From Ramazzottius varieornatus (lineage: Eukaryota > Tardigrada > Eutardigrada > Parachela > Ramazzottiidae), in assembly GCA_001949185.1 (NCBI GenBank), contig BDGG01000004.1, positions 3,815,777 through 3,879,776 on the forward strand: 64,000 nt of DNA. Reading direction: 5' to 3'. Below the pieces are notes generated by a model, which had not been told where the DNA came from, did no database searches, and saw only the letters and a list, made by a program, of their open reading frames with translations. A program made the position numbers and the translations under genes. Shown piece by piece: positions 1 through 12,802 of this stretch. The number at the start of each line of letters is the position of its first letter. Within the stretch, counting starts at the first letter, position 1.

Positions 1-105
1 CAAATAGCCGAGATCCCTGGAGCATATGGAATACCCGAAGCGTCGATGGAGGTTTTGCGCATTGATCCGTCGGAAGCCGAGACGTGTGAGAATTTGAACG
101 AATAA
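1..105 (+). CDS. possible C-terminal end of an upstream gene (partial)
   Basis: From the first base, frame 1 is open for 34 codons and ends at a TAA at 103-105. The peptide starts QIAEIPGAYGIPEASMEV and ends in an acidic ENLNE tail, a composition that looks like protein rather than random translation. It would be the last exon of a gene lying to the left of the window. I do not recognise the family. Thirty-four open codons can occur by chance, so this is weak, and no splice acceptor can be checked because the sequence begins here. Confidence 0.3.
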   Translation, partial: QIAEIPGAYGIPEASMEVLRIDPSEAETCENLNE

Positions 106-3100
106 TATGACGAAGAGGAAGTTTCGCATGATTTCTTGGGTTGTGCGTCATGGTTCGTTAAGCACACTTCTTGGCTAATCCGTCGTGACCTTCAGTGGAT
201 TATTGCGGAGTAAATCTCAGTACCGATGCGATAGGAACATAATCGTGACGATGTGGTGTTACGGAATCTTGATTTCCCTCCAGCCCGGAGGTTGCTCGAC
301 TTGTGCATGCAGGGACAGCTTTGCTGAGCAAGTTTCGCGGTTGACATGCATGCAGTTGCTTACAGACTCAGGAATTTCGCAACACCGTTTTTCCCGATGA
401 ATACCCTAGGTAACTCATCGTTGCTTTAGGTGATCCGTATTGACGGTGCAGAGTTTATGCTTCGAGTTAGGAGGCCCGAATTTTTCATTGACAAAGTGAA
501 ACGCACGAGTGTTAATATCGCGTATGGTCGGAAGAACCGACTAGCTGGTAGAAATCGTTAGTTTCGTAATCAGGAAGAATCACCGATAATTTGTGAATGT
601 AAGGTGTTTAACGATCTGAAGATACGCTCCGATGTAGCCCCCGGCTCCGTGTATAATTTGGAAGTACTGAATGGATTGATTGAGCTTACACTGCAGTCGT
701 AGTTTTCAAGGGATTTTCGATCACTGAATTGATGTCAGGCCAAGTGTTGTAAGGTTTTGGTCGACCCAAAAGAAAGGCGCTCGGGGAAGAGCTCAACGAT
801 CGACTGTTTCGCTTTGTACGTCGCTGAACTCGAGGGTACTTGAGTCCGCTGTTTCAGTATACGAGAGGACACATCGATCCATCTTGTCGACGTAACTGTT
901 CGGCACAGGGTCCGCTGAGCTCTTGGATGTGGGACGGGAGAGAAGCAGAATGCTCCATGTGTGTGCATATGAATACTGTAATGTCGAGTGGGGAAATAAC
1001 TTCTCTATCGCAACTCGTTCCCAATCAAACTCAATTTAGCCAGCTCGCGTTCCCAGTTTTTCTCCTTCTCCTCCTTCTTCTCTTTTCAGTCTTCTGTCCT
1101 CACATTGGGTTTGTGTCGGTGGACATTACACGTGGCAATGGAGTGCCGGGAGAAGGTTCTTCTCTCATCAGCTGCGGCGAACGTTCATAATCCAATACAA
1201 AATCAGCCCTCCAACCATATCCCTTTGCATGGCTAGTTTGTCAATAGGCCGGCTTTTCTTTCAATCGCGGACGCGCGCGCGCGGCTCTTGTTGCCAATTG
1301 GGAGTATCATGCAGTGGGTTCGTCAATACCACCACTCAGCGCGTGCTATATTGATGGCCGACAGACGAAAATCATGGGAACGGCAAGAATCCGCAAGATC
1401 AATGTTGACCATATCCGATAATGCTGAATCTTCCAATCTCGCGTTGTTCCCTTCTTTTTTCCCGATTGCAGAAAGCGAAGCGTTTGATGATTACGTAAAC
1501 GGCTTGATGCAGTACTTGTCGATACGAGTGATGGTACTGCATACTGCCGCCGGTGGTAGTAATTCATAATTAAGCCATTCAAGCGTAAGGTGCTGTCTGC
1601 AGTCGTCGTTTCAGTACTCACTCAAGTGCCAAAGGAGTAAGAGACAAGGAAGAAGGAAGAGCCCAAAAAGGGAAGAGAGGTCCTTGGCGGAGGCAAAGTT
1701 GACTTTGCTGTTTTGAGGAGGGTGCAAATTAAAATAGTGTAAATGGCTGTCGAAGAGCTAACTGGAGTACTCGTACCATACAATGTTTGACCAACCTTTT
1801 ACACATTGGCCTTCAAGTACAAGCCAAGCTGCATGGGGGAAGTGCCGCCAATTGGGAAGCTAGTTAGTGTGTTACGGTAGAAAGTCCGACATCGTCACGT
1901 AGCGTCTACACTCGAGTCCGCGCAAGTCTTGTCGTTCCCTTGGTCAGACCAGGAAGGCAACAGCTGCCTTCGGGACTTGCCTATCAATACCATTAAACAC
2001 AGACGTAATAAGTAACTGCCTTGATGGGAAGGACTGGCGGGGAACCGTCTCTGGCTCCAGCAGCTAGCCATAGCCCCGGATCGCTTCCTGCTTTGTCAGC
2101 CTTTATATCGCCTCGCCAGTCGGGCCTCATTCCAGTGACTTGTTTCTCAATTGCTGTAATGTGTTCCCACACTTGTGGCCTCGCATCAAATGACTTGAAT
2201 ATAAGGCACGGTATGCAGCTCTGCCCGCAGTGCGACCACAATCAAAAATGCATGCTGCGAGCCTTTTGCCGTGTTAACAGGAAGGAGGTTAGAAATTAAG
2301 TTTTCCCTCTTTGTGACCTTTGATCTTGACTCTTGTGTAAAGTAACTGGCTGCCTGCCTGCATGGGACCCCATGATTTAGAAAGGAACCCAACGTTTGTT
2401 CATCCATTCACCCGCCTGATTGGGCTTCTTTCACCGCCTATATAAAGCAATAATTCTGCATATATGTGGCCAAGGATGTTTTTGATGGGGAGATGGTTGT
2501 TTATACTATCGGTCCAGGCAGCTTCACTGTTGGCTTTCGACTTAATTTGCAAGCGGAGCTCGCTGCCGAAATTGCGTGCCTATAAAGTCATCTGCATGGT
2601 CCCCCGTTCAAAGCATCACTGCGTTCCAGCGGCTTCGTGTCTTGCGAATATGAATGGTCGGGTATTTCTCCGGAACATCTTCCCGTCCTTCTAAAGAGAC
2701 GCTCGTCTAAGGTTCCGTAACGACCTATTTGCATATTTTTGGTCTCGAATTTCCTGGAGATTAAAAAGCCATCTGATCAAGAAACTGTCTGAACTGCCAC
2801 TTCCTGTGTTGACTCTGGCCAATGTCTGGCTTGTCGTATCCGATTGAAATCTGCCTATGTTTGTTTCCTTGTTACCGACATCGTCTGGCATTGTCCTAAT
2901 CGTTCGAGCTTAGCACCATCAGGGAAAATGCTCAAGTTGGGTGATATGGATAAAGCGATTGCGACGTTCCGTGTCTGGATAATATGGTCGGTCGGAATGG
3001 CGCTCGTCGTTTGTGTATCTGCTGGTAGTGTCCAGGACAACGACACAAGGTAATAAACGATATGACGTTTGCAAGAACAAAACCCTGACATGAGGGTCCC

Positions 3101-3394
3101 CGTGAGACATGTGTACGTGTTGTAACTTGGATAGTACTTGTCGTTGACAGCTTTTAGAGTGCTACATGTGACGAACGATCGAAGGAGCTACCAGTGGAGT
3201 TTTTTCCATGCACGCCTGACATTTCCCCGTGCTCGTGTTGTTCTTTACTGGATGTAATTGCTAAGACTCATAGAAGAATCTGAAATTTTATTATTATTTT
3301 CTGACAAGAGGGCGAACTCTTCCCCACGATTCTGGCTTTCTGACGACTGGCGTCTCGCATCAAGTTTTATTTGGATTAGGGACCTTCAAGTTTC

Positions 3395-3425
3395 TGGATG
3401 GATGGATGGATGGATGGATGGATGG
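3395..3425. repeat. TGGA tetranucleotide microsatellite
   Basis: Nearly eight uninterrupted copies of TGGA. It lies in intergenic DNA with no coding frame around it. Confidence 0.95.
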
Positions 3426-3723
3426 CTTGCTTCCGTGTTACGAGTGACTTTGGGCAGTGTGGGCAATATAGATAAAATTATCCTCACGCTAGACTGGATA
3501 GATTGCAGCAAAAAAACGCGTTAGCTGGTTGTAATGTTTGCGCAAGTGCGCCATGTAGCCAAGCGTTAAATCACTGTCGCTACCAGATACATAGTATAAA
3601 ATCCATTTTTCACCGCAAACGAAGTTGGACCATCGTATCGACAAAGACCTACTGTGATATTTTTAGAGATATTGATAAATTTCGCAGATTGATAATGTTG
3701 ACATATATTTTTTTGTTTGAAAC

Positions 3724-3836
3724 GTGGGCAAATGATTCAACCCAGATCGTAACCTCAGGTGGCGCACGGTTCCAGTTCTATCGGCCGAAAGTGTGCGCCG
3801 CTTGGGAGAACGCTCGGGCTCAAATCATTTGCCCAT
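3724..3836. repeat. MITE-like palindromic repeat, copy 1
   Basis: The outer arms are GGGCAAATGATT on the left and AATCATTTGCCC on the right. The inner stem is GTGGCGCACGG against TGTGCGCCGC, around a short loop. The arms match the other copies of this family in the window (10823, 25762, 45509, 52491, 57287, 58683, 47591, 47775). There is no coding capacity. Confidence 0.8.
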
Positions 3837-6673
3837 ATCCCATTTGACTGGAGTTGTTTGGGATGCAGTCTATTTCGGTTGTTGGTCTTCCGCGAGTGGG
3901 CATTTCAGGCTTGTTCTCATGCGGGTGAGGAGGCCATCATCATCCAGAAGACGAACAACATTTCCTCCCGAAGAAGCGAAAAGCCCTTGTGCTTGCGGAA
4001 AGGCTTCTCAGGCAGCGAAAAAGCGCAAAATGAAAACGGTAATGATGTCGTTGCCACAGTTCCATACTGCGACGTGACAGCTCTTGTCTTGCTGATCCAA
4101 GATTCGTTTTTTGCCATTCAAGAAACCGACAAGGGGGTATGATGTCAAGAGCCACTGAGCTTGAACGACAGCAGGGCCGCTTTATTTGTTTATGGACACA
4201 TGATGCAGCACACCCAACACCACATCGCACGTTATGTCGATCGGCGAGTCAAGCATAGCATGCTGGAGAGAGGAAGATTTCGACAAGCTCTTCTCCTTCC
4301 GTATATAGTGTAATAAGTACTCTAGCGTAAAGTGCGGCGTACCATTTGGCGACCTCCCATATTGGTCGTTTACAGCATAGCGACAAACTATCCGCAATCA
4401 ATCCAAACAAATGTGCCCATCGCTATCGTGCTGAGAGCTATCTCGCCGTGGAAAGATGCTCAATTAGCGCCATGAATATCATCTCTAAAAGCGCTTCCGT
4501 TTGATTATTGCTCTTGTTGGATGCGCCGAGTTAACCTCTCCATGGCCAGTTGTCGCAATGATTATAGCTCGTATTTGTGGGGTTTGTTGATTGATTCTGA
4601 CGGACTGCAAAGTCCGTCTGGGTGGAGCAGTGACGTCACTGTGGGTTTTCTTGGAAATCAAAGGACTGGACCAGGAAGTGTTTTTGTTGACTGATAGCAA
4701 ACGATTAAAGACATGTCTTGGAGCTGTTAGATTAGGAATCACTTGTCAAAACATCGAAGACACTGTCCGTGTATCTTTACCAAACAGAATTCAAGCGCTA
4801 GTTCCGCTTAAGTAGTTTTCCGGCTCTTTGTGGCTTTCCTGAAAATGAACTGACTGCCTCCAGCTACCATAGTCCTTCCTTGCTTCCTGGACTCAGCCCA
4901 TTTTTCACGGCCAACGAGTTAACTCGTGCTTCACGCCTGATTGATTACGAAAACTTGCACGTTTCGCAAAAGGATTTTCGTTCGGTCAAAAGATTTCGCA
5001 TATTTTGCCGTTTGGTTTCTTGATTTGTAACGGACTCTTTTTTGGTCTGGGTATTTTGTCGAGCAAAGGAAAATTTTTGGATGTGAAGCTTCATGTCTTA
5101 CTGAGAGATGAGAAGGGAAGACCCAACTCGAGGAACCGGAAGATAACAACGTTCTCAATCGTTCTCTTCTTTCAACTTTCAAGGTCCTCAGTACGTGGTG
5201 TTAAGGAAAGGGCTACTTTGGGTCATGCATTCAGTGCCCGTGACCGATTAGTCTGCGCCGCCCGAAACCCGAGCCTCATAAGCCCACTTCCGCGTCTTGA
5301 GAATCCGTAGTGTTTCGTTATGTCGCGGATCAACCTGGCCCGATAGTGATTTTGACATAATTATCAGATATTTGAGGGGAGAACGTGTTAAGAAAATTTC
5401 AGCCCACACTGCGTTTGTAATTGGGCAACGGAGAGAAGGAAGCGAGCATGAATAATTGGATGTCACAACGTAATTGCATGTTTTTTATGCTCGCTAAATT
5501 AACACTCTAAGCTATGTTGGAAGAAGGGGAAGCGGTCCATAGCGTTGATAGGGCGCGTAAAATAGGCAGATCATTATCTAGAGACGCCTCCCGAGTGTAC
5601 CCACGACTACAAATCCTGCTCGCGGCTCTTGACAGCTACTGTGTCCCACGGGCAAGATTATAATTTTGCACGCTATCGGACGTTCACAAACAGATCCTCG
5701 TCACGGCTCTTGCTCCATACCACGGTATTCAGTACGTCCCGTGACGCAATGTTTCTTCCTTTTACACTAACAAAGGGACCCTCACAAGCTTGTCTGATTT
5801 TCTCTAATAACACATGCATACACATCGCGCAGGAAATCGAAAGATGGATCTCCGGGGCCTAACATATGCGTCAAACATCGAACTTGTCTTCGCATCATGG
5901 CCTTCCTTTCTTGTACGACGCAGATACGAGTGATCATGAGGAGTGAGGTTTAACGAATGATATATTGAATAAGTACAGACAAGAGATGGAAGAACTGCGC
6001 GGCGCGCGCGAATCGACTGTCGACCGGCGACTGTCTCCTCTTCCTAAGATGAAGAGCTTCCTTTGGCAGCCACATTCCACAGTCTTCTGTTACACTCTTA
6101 CGGTGCCCCCTTTGAACTCTATGCTGTACATACTAGACAGCGACGAGGCTTGGAAGAAATTTCCTAAAACATATTCAGTGGATATTTGAGCACGGAGTAA
6201 AGTGTCTGTCGAAGTTTTTCTTTTTATCAATTGACGGACCGTGTCGATCGCGTATCATCCGAGCCTCCCGCGACGCTTTGGTGTATCCTCTACGGTTAAA
6301 TGGCTTGAGATATGAACTGGCTTCACTCTCGAGCGCCGCGATTGTTCCCGAGGTCGACGATTAAATGGCAACTTGAGAAGGTGGCCAATCGCTGCGAGTT
6401 ATGCATGGGTCCTTCCCCAAATCGATCTTTGAATAGCTAGCGCCGCGATCACAGTCTTCCGTCAAGAGTCTTCTTAAAGAAGCCCGCATCTCGAGAGTCC
6501 TTCTCAAAAAAGGTTCTTGGCATCGTTGAAGTATCTTTTTTACTTTCCTCCTGGAACATGTCGAGTGTAATTACTACACGCCTCGTTGAAACCTTGAAGA
6601 ATATAGTCGAGTAGGTGTATTAACTGTATTTCCTTTTTGTCTTCTCGGCAGGGACCAGGCTGCGGTTCGGGTC

Positions 6674-9600
6674 ATGAACGCCGCTTCCGATGCAGCGTCC
6701 GCCAAGAGCCTGCCCTTCCATTCCTTGCCGTTGATGCTGGCCCTGTCCCTCTTCATCAACAGTACCACACCACCGACGTCCAGTAGTCCGACGGTGATGG
6801 CGGCCAGTGTGCCGCTACTGCCAGCCGGAGGAGCCCGCTCGCCGTCCTCGTCATTAGCCGATGGCGCACCACCACCGCCTGAACAAACGGAAGCTCCTGT
6901 TTCGGTGACAGAAATCTTGAATGAATTACTTAATGGATACGACAAGCGTGTACGGCCCAACTATGGAGGTACGTGAGCTTGTCCGTCTTTGCATGAAAAT
7001 CTTACTTTTCCTTCTTTCTTCCTTGCGCCATATTTGCACAAGATAGTAGGACCAAGGGAAGATGCGCAAGAAAGCCATTTCCATACTGTGACGCCCTATT
7101 TGCATTTCTTTAGGAATAAATCAATCAGGTTGAAATCGGTAAAACCGTGTGAATAATGTAATAATTTAAACATATGCTGTTTACATGAGCCGCTGAACAT
7201 CCATCAGCGAGTTACGCCTGTTACCTCACGTTGTCGACCCGCTGAAAGCTTCGCATGTTCACCTCCGCGTCATATTGTTCGGCGATTTGACCGACAATTC
7301 CCATCCTTAGATCTTCCCTCCCAAAGACTCTGATCTTCACGTATTTCGTCTGGCCTCAGACAGACTTGAAGTGGGTAGGCAAACAAGAGTACTGAATCAC
7401 TAAGACAGTGCTGTAATTTGAGAGAGTCCGTTACTGGAATGCGAAGATGAGTCGACCTTGTCGGCTCGAAGCGGCTAACCATGACAGGCAAACATTAATT
7501 CTCGGCGCGATCACTACGCCCTTCTAGAACCATTCAGCATATACGGGTACTTCGAGTCGGTATTGAAAATTTGGGGATTCACAAAGGGATCGCCGCTAGT
7601 TGGATCTGAAGTGCTCCTGTTAGTGCAGTCCTGTATAGCCAGTTAAACAGTTGCACGATAAGTAAAGTGATGTGATTAGCGAGCCAACTACTGAAGCTCC
7701 ATGCACACTCCAACGTCTCTTGAGCAGAAGTACCACGCGAGCCTCTCGAGGAACGCGAAAATCCGCGATCACTGGCATCCAGTTCAGATTCGCTAGACTT
7801 GGGTTTCTTCTCTCATTTCGGGCTTTGGCCAGAATTCTTTCAGAATTTCCGTCTGTGGCGCACGGTATCAAGACGCGTCTCACAGTTACACACGTTGGGT
7901 ATTTAACTTCGAAGCGGAAAATAATCTCTTTTCCATACCAAATAAGCATCGGGCGCATATACCCCGGTATCAGCAAATTAAGCGGAAGTCCCAGTTGCAC
8001 AGTACTCAGTTGTAGTTGATGTTTCCACCTTACGTCAAAAAGTCTGGAAAATTTATGACGAATAGCATAAGAAAACATTCGCGCTATGATATCGTGCAAA
8101 TTTGAAACTGATCAGCAAACAAGAGTATAATACGGGCGCACTTATGGAAAATAAACGGGACAAAAATATCGGCTTTTACTTTATATTAGCTGAAAATAGC
8201 CACTAGAAATTTGTTTGTTTTGCGAGTACGGTAATTGCTGGGGTTTTTGCCTAAGAGATTAGGACGCGAAGGCGCTACAGAAAGGCTAAGAAAAATATTC
8301 AAAGGCCTAAATATGACTGGATTCACGGAAGTTCCTTTCCTGCTTCAGCGCGATGGTTTATTGGCGTAACAGTGAATAGTCGATTTGCAAATCATTGTAA
8401 TGAACAGGCGCACGCAAGGAAAGCAACTTGTTATCAATGGCCCGTATTTATGAGAGGAAGTTCAAGTCACGTCCATATAGCTTTGGTCAATTGCTCAATT
8501 ATTTACAGGAAAGCTCCTGGATCAGCAATGTTTATTTAAACTCTGAGCAACGTGCCAAAGATGGACATTAATTTCGCGGCACACGCATCTTTATCCCCCG
8601 TGCTGCGAACTCCCACAAAATCGAAGACCCAACATGAGATCTATAAAAGGACCGTACTGTACGATGCGCATGAATAACGATAGATCATAACTACATCATC
8701 GATACATGTCACAATGCGAAATATACTTCCCTCAAAGTGGGGTCGATGCGCTGAAACTGGAAATCCATCGAGAAACCTTTAGAAGGTCCGCAGACGAAAC
8801 CTTTCACTCACCTGCATACAACCAGTCAGACTTTCGTCATGGATCTGTATGCAGGTGCACATACACTGCGCCTAAAATATGGCTTATCAGACAGATAGTT
8901 CGGTTCCGATTGTTGAGCGAACTTTACATCGGTCGGTATAGAGTGATAGCTCTCAAACGATCAAGAATGTAACCTTATTCTCCCATCACGAGGAACCATC
9001 ATGGATACGGCTAGTCATTAGCTTACAAATGTTCGGGCACTGCGAACCGGTAACTTAGTTGTGGTACAACGGACCACTTGATGAAATTATCCGGTCGGTC
9101 AACGAGGCATTATACCTGATCCAGGTATTGGTTCAGAGGGAGCTGCTAGTAATGGAAGCCGCTAGTAGTTCGTGTGGTTTTTTTTACGAGTACGATAGTT
9201 TAAATTCTCAATATCTTATCCGTTGGTGTTGGTTGCAGCGAAAGCCGTGGATGTGGACGTGACCATGTTAATCAGCAGCATCAGCAGCATGAGCGAAGTG
9301 GATATGGTAAGTTGTCGCTAAAGGGAAACAAGGTTTTCTCGTGGGCGTTGCTAGCTGGGACTGCCTGATCATTCCATCGAAGCATATCATTTTTTTCTCC
9401 AGAACGATCTGACAGTTTCCAATTTTCCACTCCGAAGAAGTAATCAGATAACTCCGAGCTTAGTTGCGAATTAATCTTAGCACGCTCTTTGGCACACGGA
9501 CCCTCCGGCTTCTGGTTTCTTGAAATTCATTTTTCGTCCGTGCGTAGTCTTCCTTTCACATTCCTGCCCACGAGAAAAGCTACAAGACTAGCTTGTAAGA

Positions 9601-12600
9601 ATTGACAGTCAATGAGGCAAAGGGGTACTTTCCATCTGTTAAGTTTCGAAAATAGTGCCTACCACAAGTCTGAACAATCGGTTTTGAGCTCTTCATCCGT
9701 AGACAATGGGACATTGATGGTGTCTTAATTATCTATCCAAGCCGAACGCAAGCGACGAGGCGTTAAGTGAAACCAGCACGAGCCGCCAAATTGTTACCAA
9801 AAATTACAGCAGGTCATCAGTAAACCTATTACAAAGCTTCCGTTAGCAGCTCGGCTTGTCTTCCGACTTTGCAGTGGGTTTTCGACAGTTGATAAGTTAT
9901 TTGAGGTCTTACTGCGGGGAGCTGTTGAAGTTGGCCAGGAAGAACCACCAGTCTTCTTCCGGAGAACTGCACTGGGCTTAATGACTTGGCCTTCCCTTTG
10001 ACTGTCAAGGCACTCAAAAAACGGATATTGAAAAGACGTCAGGTAGAAAGCTTTGCTTGAGTGCTTTTGTCAGTTTGCGACGGAAATGAAACATTACGAC
10101 CTGAACAAAAGTCACACAACGACCATTGATATCAGTTATCTTCCGCCTCATTCAGTCAGAATGATGCCCTGGCATGCTCCAAGTTTTTCGTCTTGGGAAA
10201 CACAAAGTCCCAAGACGTTACGTGTAACATTTTACTCGGCAAGATGTAAGGGGGAACTGTAGAGAAAGCGGTGGCTCGTGGTGTGCAGTGATGCGGAAGG
10301 ATGCCTACCATTGAGTACAATGGGTATAATCGCTGCCGGATGCTGGCTGCGTTTGGTGACATGCTAGGTCCGTTTAGTCATTCCAGTGTCACTTTCTGTG
10401 ACCTATCAGCTAGAGGGGGCCCGCGTGCCGCTTTAAGACTGATGGACGACGTGCCTCGTTATGGGCCTGACGTAAGAGCTGAGCCGTTGATGCGGATAAT
10501 TCATTTTTGACGATTGTCCCTTGCAGGATTTCACCATTGATTTCTACTTCCGCCAGTTTTGGACCGACCCTCGTCTGGTCATCAAAAAGTTCCCCAACAA
10601 AGACGAACAAATTACTGTCGGACAAGAGATGATGGAACGAATATGGATGCCAGACACGTTCTTCCCCAATGAAAAGAAGAGCTTCTTCCATCACGCAACC
10701 ACCATCAATAAATGTATGTAAAATGGCTTCTCGGTCCTCAACAACAAATCTTCAGTCCCTTAAGGTCTTGCACTTGAATCATGACTGTCAGGATATTATA
10801 ATGTTGACACAAGATAGTGCTTATATGGGACATCGGCAAATGATTCGAACAGGATCGTTTCTACGAGCGGCGCACCCTCCTAGCCAAATAACAATGACAA
10901 CGTGCGCCACTTTCGATAGCGATCGTGTCCAATTAATTGCCGACGTCCCATATGACCATGACTCTTGAAGGCTACCATTCACAAACTTCAGGATAACCAA
11001 AGCGAGGTTTCCTTACAGTCTTACGGATTCGAAAAGACGGGAGACTCTACACGTCCATACGGTATGTTCGCATTAAATTAGACCAGGACCTTGTTTTCGC
11101 TATGGGTATCAGACATTCCCGCACTGTGGGCTCTTGTTGTAGGTTGACGACAACACTGGCGTGTGAACTGGACTTGAGTTATTTTCCGCTAGATTATCAG
11201 AACTGCTCCCTAGAAATCGAGTCATGTAAGTCGTGCTGCATTATCTCCAAAGACATGAGAAACCACTGTTGTATGCAGTGGTTGCTATAATGCTATTTTT
11301 AGATGGATATGCCACATCGGATATAAAATTACACTGGAAACGTGACCTATCAAAAGCGGACCAAGTCGAGTTCGACGAGAAACGACTCAAACTTCCCCAG
11401 TTCAAAATCCTTAGCGCTACTGCCCATTCAAGAATGGAAGGAACCGGGACAGGTACACCAGATAGTCATATCCCAATACCTATGTAAATTTTCATCGGTT
11501 GACGAAGCGGAATTGTCCAGCTCTGTTATTGCAGGACAATACTCTCGACTTTCTTGCGAACTCAAGTTTTCTCGAAGAATGGGATACTACCTGATTCAGA
11601 TTTACATTCCGTCCAGCCTGATTGTTGTCATCTCGTGGGTGTCTTTCTGGCTCAGTAAGTACTTGACATGGCCCTCGATACCGCGGAAGTCCGGTGAAAA
11701 GCCTCACATAGCTTGAAAACGCCGGGAAATTAGTTTCGAATTCGAAAATATGTCGTCTCGAAGTTCATTTCCGATGAAACTGAAAATACGGGTGAAAGGA
11801 GATGGTGGAAAAGTACGAACTTCAAGTCAATGATATGGTTATTTTTTCCTAGGTCGGGAGAGTACGCCTGCACGAGTGTCCTTGGGCGTGACCACTGTGT
11901 TGACCATGACCACGCTAATGTCTTCCACCAACGCCCAGCTTCCCAAGGTCAGTTACGCCAAAGGCATCGACGTGTACCTGGGAACCTGTTTCGTGATGGT
12001 CTTTGCATCACTGCTGGAGTACGCGACGGTGGGGTACTCCACAAAGCGCCTGAAGATGAGGGCCGCTGCACAGCATCGTCAAATGCACGGCGGTATCCCT
12101 CCGACCTCTGTCATGACTTCTCAAAGTCACATGGGTGGATCACCCAGTAAGACCTTCCAGCAAATCCTCGGCAGTAATCACTCATTACATCATCATCCGC
12201 CGGAGCATCAGCCGCTAACACACAGACATCCGATGGGTTCGCCCGGGCGTGAGGGCAACGCTGAACGTCTAGCTGACCACGGATCCATGCATGGACGACG
12301 AGTACGCGCGCCCTCATATCTTGAACTAAGAAAAATATAACTGTTCGAAACTAATTCCGGAACATTGTTTGCATTATATTTGTTTTCCTGAAATAAAATG
12401 TTCTTTTGCAGGATCGCTACAAGTCTTGGGGAAGCGATCATTCTCACGCCCAAGGCAACACGGACATGTACAGCCCTCACGGTCTTCCGCCCAATGGTCC
12501 TGTAGACCTGGAATCAGGCGTATGTAGGAGCTATAGCTTGCCCAGAGTATCTCCGAAAAGGAAAAGAGAATTCAAGTCCAGCGAGATCGATAAATGGAGC

Positions 12601-12802
12601 AGGATAGCCTTTCCTTTGGCCTTCTTGTGGTGAGTACCTTTCTTGTGTTCCTTATCGCGAGATTTCAAAATGGTTGATGCGATTGTCCTTTTCTAGTTTT
12701 AACCTGGCCTACTGGTTTATATACCTGAACATAAGTGTGATACCTGGCGGTGAGAACGCCGTGGCAGATACGCTACCGGAAGAACCCCAACCAGCACAGT
12801 GA
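6674..12802 (+). CDS. Rdl: Rdl-like GABA-gated chloride channel subunit (Cys-loop receptor)
   Basis: Plasma-membrane pentameric ligand-gated anion channel subunit for fast GABA inhibition. Ten coding exons are readable with consistent phases: 6674-6968, 9239-9306, 10527-10713, 11019-11061, 11143-11225, 11303-11452, 11535-11654, 11853-12301, 12412-12629, 12697-12802, giving about 572 aa. Exon 1 carries a hydrophobic signal-like stretch and NYGG. The extracellular domain shows [14 protein letters not shown] and a complete Cys-loop (C-x13-C with FPLDYQNC). M1 is [19 protein letters not shown]2 has the anion-selectivity PAR motif followed by [15 protein letters not shown]3 is [20 protein letters not shown] long His/Gly/Pro-rich M3-M4 loop leads to M4 in the last two exons. 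The M2-M3 region is almost identical to insect RDL as I remember it, except for serine at pore position 2' (codon 11879-11881, residue about 325), the site where A-to-S gives dieldrin/fipronil resistance. Intron 1 (6969-9238) and intron 2 are long, the rest short. A paralogous GABA or glycine-like subunit is possible but less likely. Confidence 0.93.
8809..8857. repeat. CACCTGCATACA hairpin, copy a
   Basis: Perfect 12-bp inverted repeat, CACCTGCATACA and TGTATGCAGGTG, around a 25-base loop inside intron 1 of the Rdl-like gene. Two related hairpins lie at 21209-21260 and 63226-63277, each also in an intron. Confidence 0.8.
10823..10953. repeat. MITE-like palindromic repeat, copy 2
   Basis: Best-preserved copy of the family. 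The termini are ATATGGGACATCGGCAA and TTGCCGACGTCCCATAT. The inner stem is GCGGCGCAC against GTGCGCCAC, with a loop containing TAGCCAAATAACA. It lies wholly in intron 3 of the Rdl-like gene (between the exons ending 10713 and starting 11019). Confidence 0.85.

Larger units (their letters stand above)
106..6649. other. gene-poor interval upstream of the Rdl-like gene
   Basis: No ORF here has a recognisable domain, and the open frames are short and overlap on both strands. It holds a pyrimidine-rich tract at about 1055-1090 ending in a good splice acceptor (TCTTTTCAG), a TGGA microsatellite and one palindromic repeat (listed separately). The Rdl start codon lies in an exon that opens at a splice acceptor (TCTTCTCGGCAG ending at 6650), so at least one 5' non-coding exon and the promoter of that gene probably lie somewhere in this interval. 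I cannot place them. Confidence 0.5.

Noticed and set aside
840-1190. 116-codon + strand ORF upstream of Rdl
   Set aside because: Contains a pyrimidine tract and splice acceptor translated as polyleucine/phenylalanine; no domain.
7620-8099. 159-codon minus-strand ORF in Rdl intron 1, with a 115-codon ORF opposite
   Set aside because: No domain, both strands open, wholly inside an intron of a well-supported gene; likely chance.
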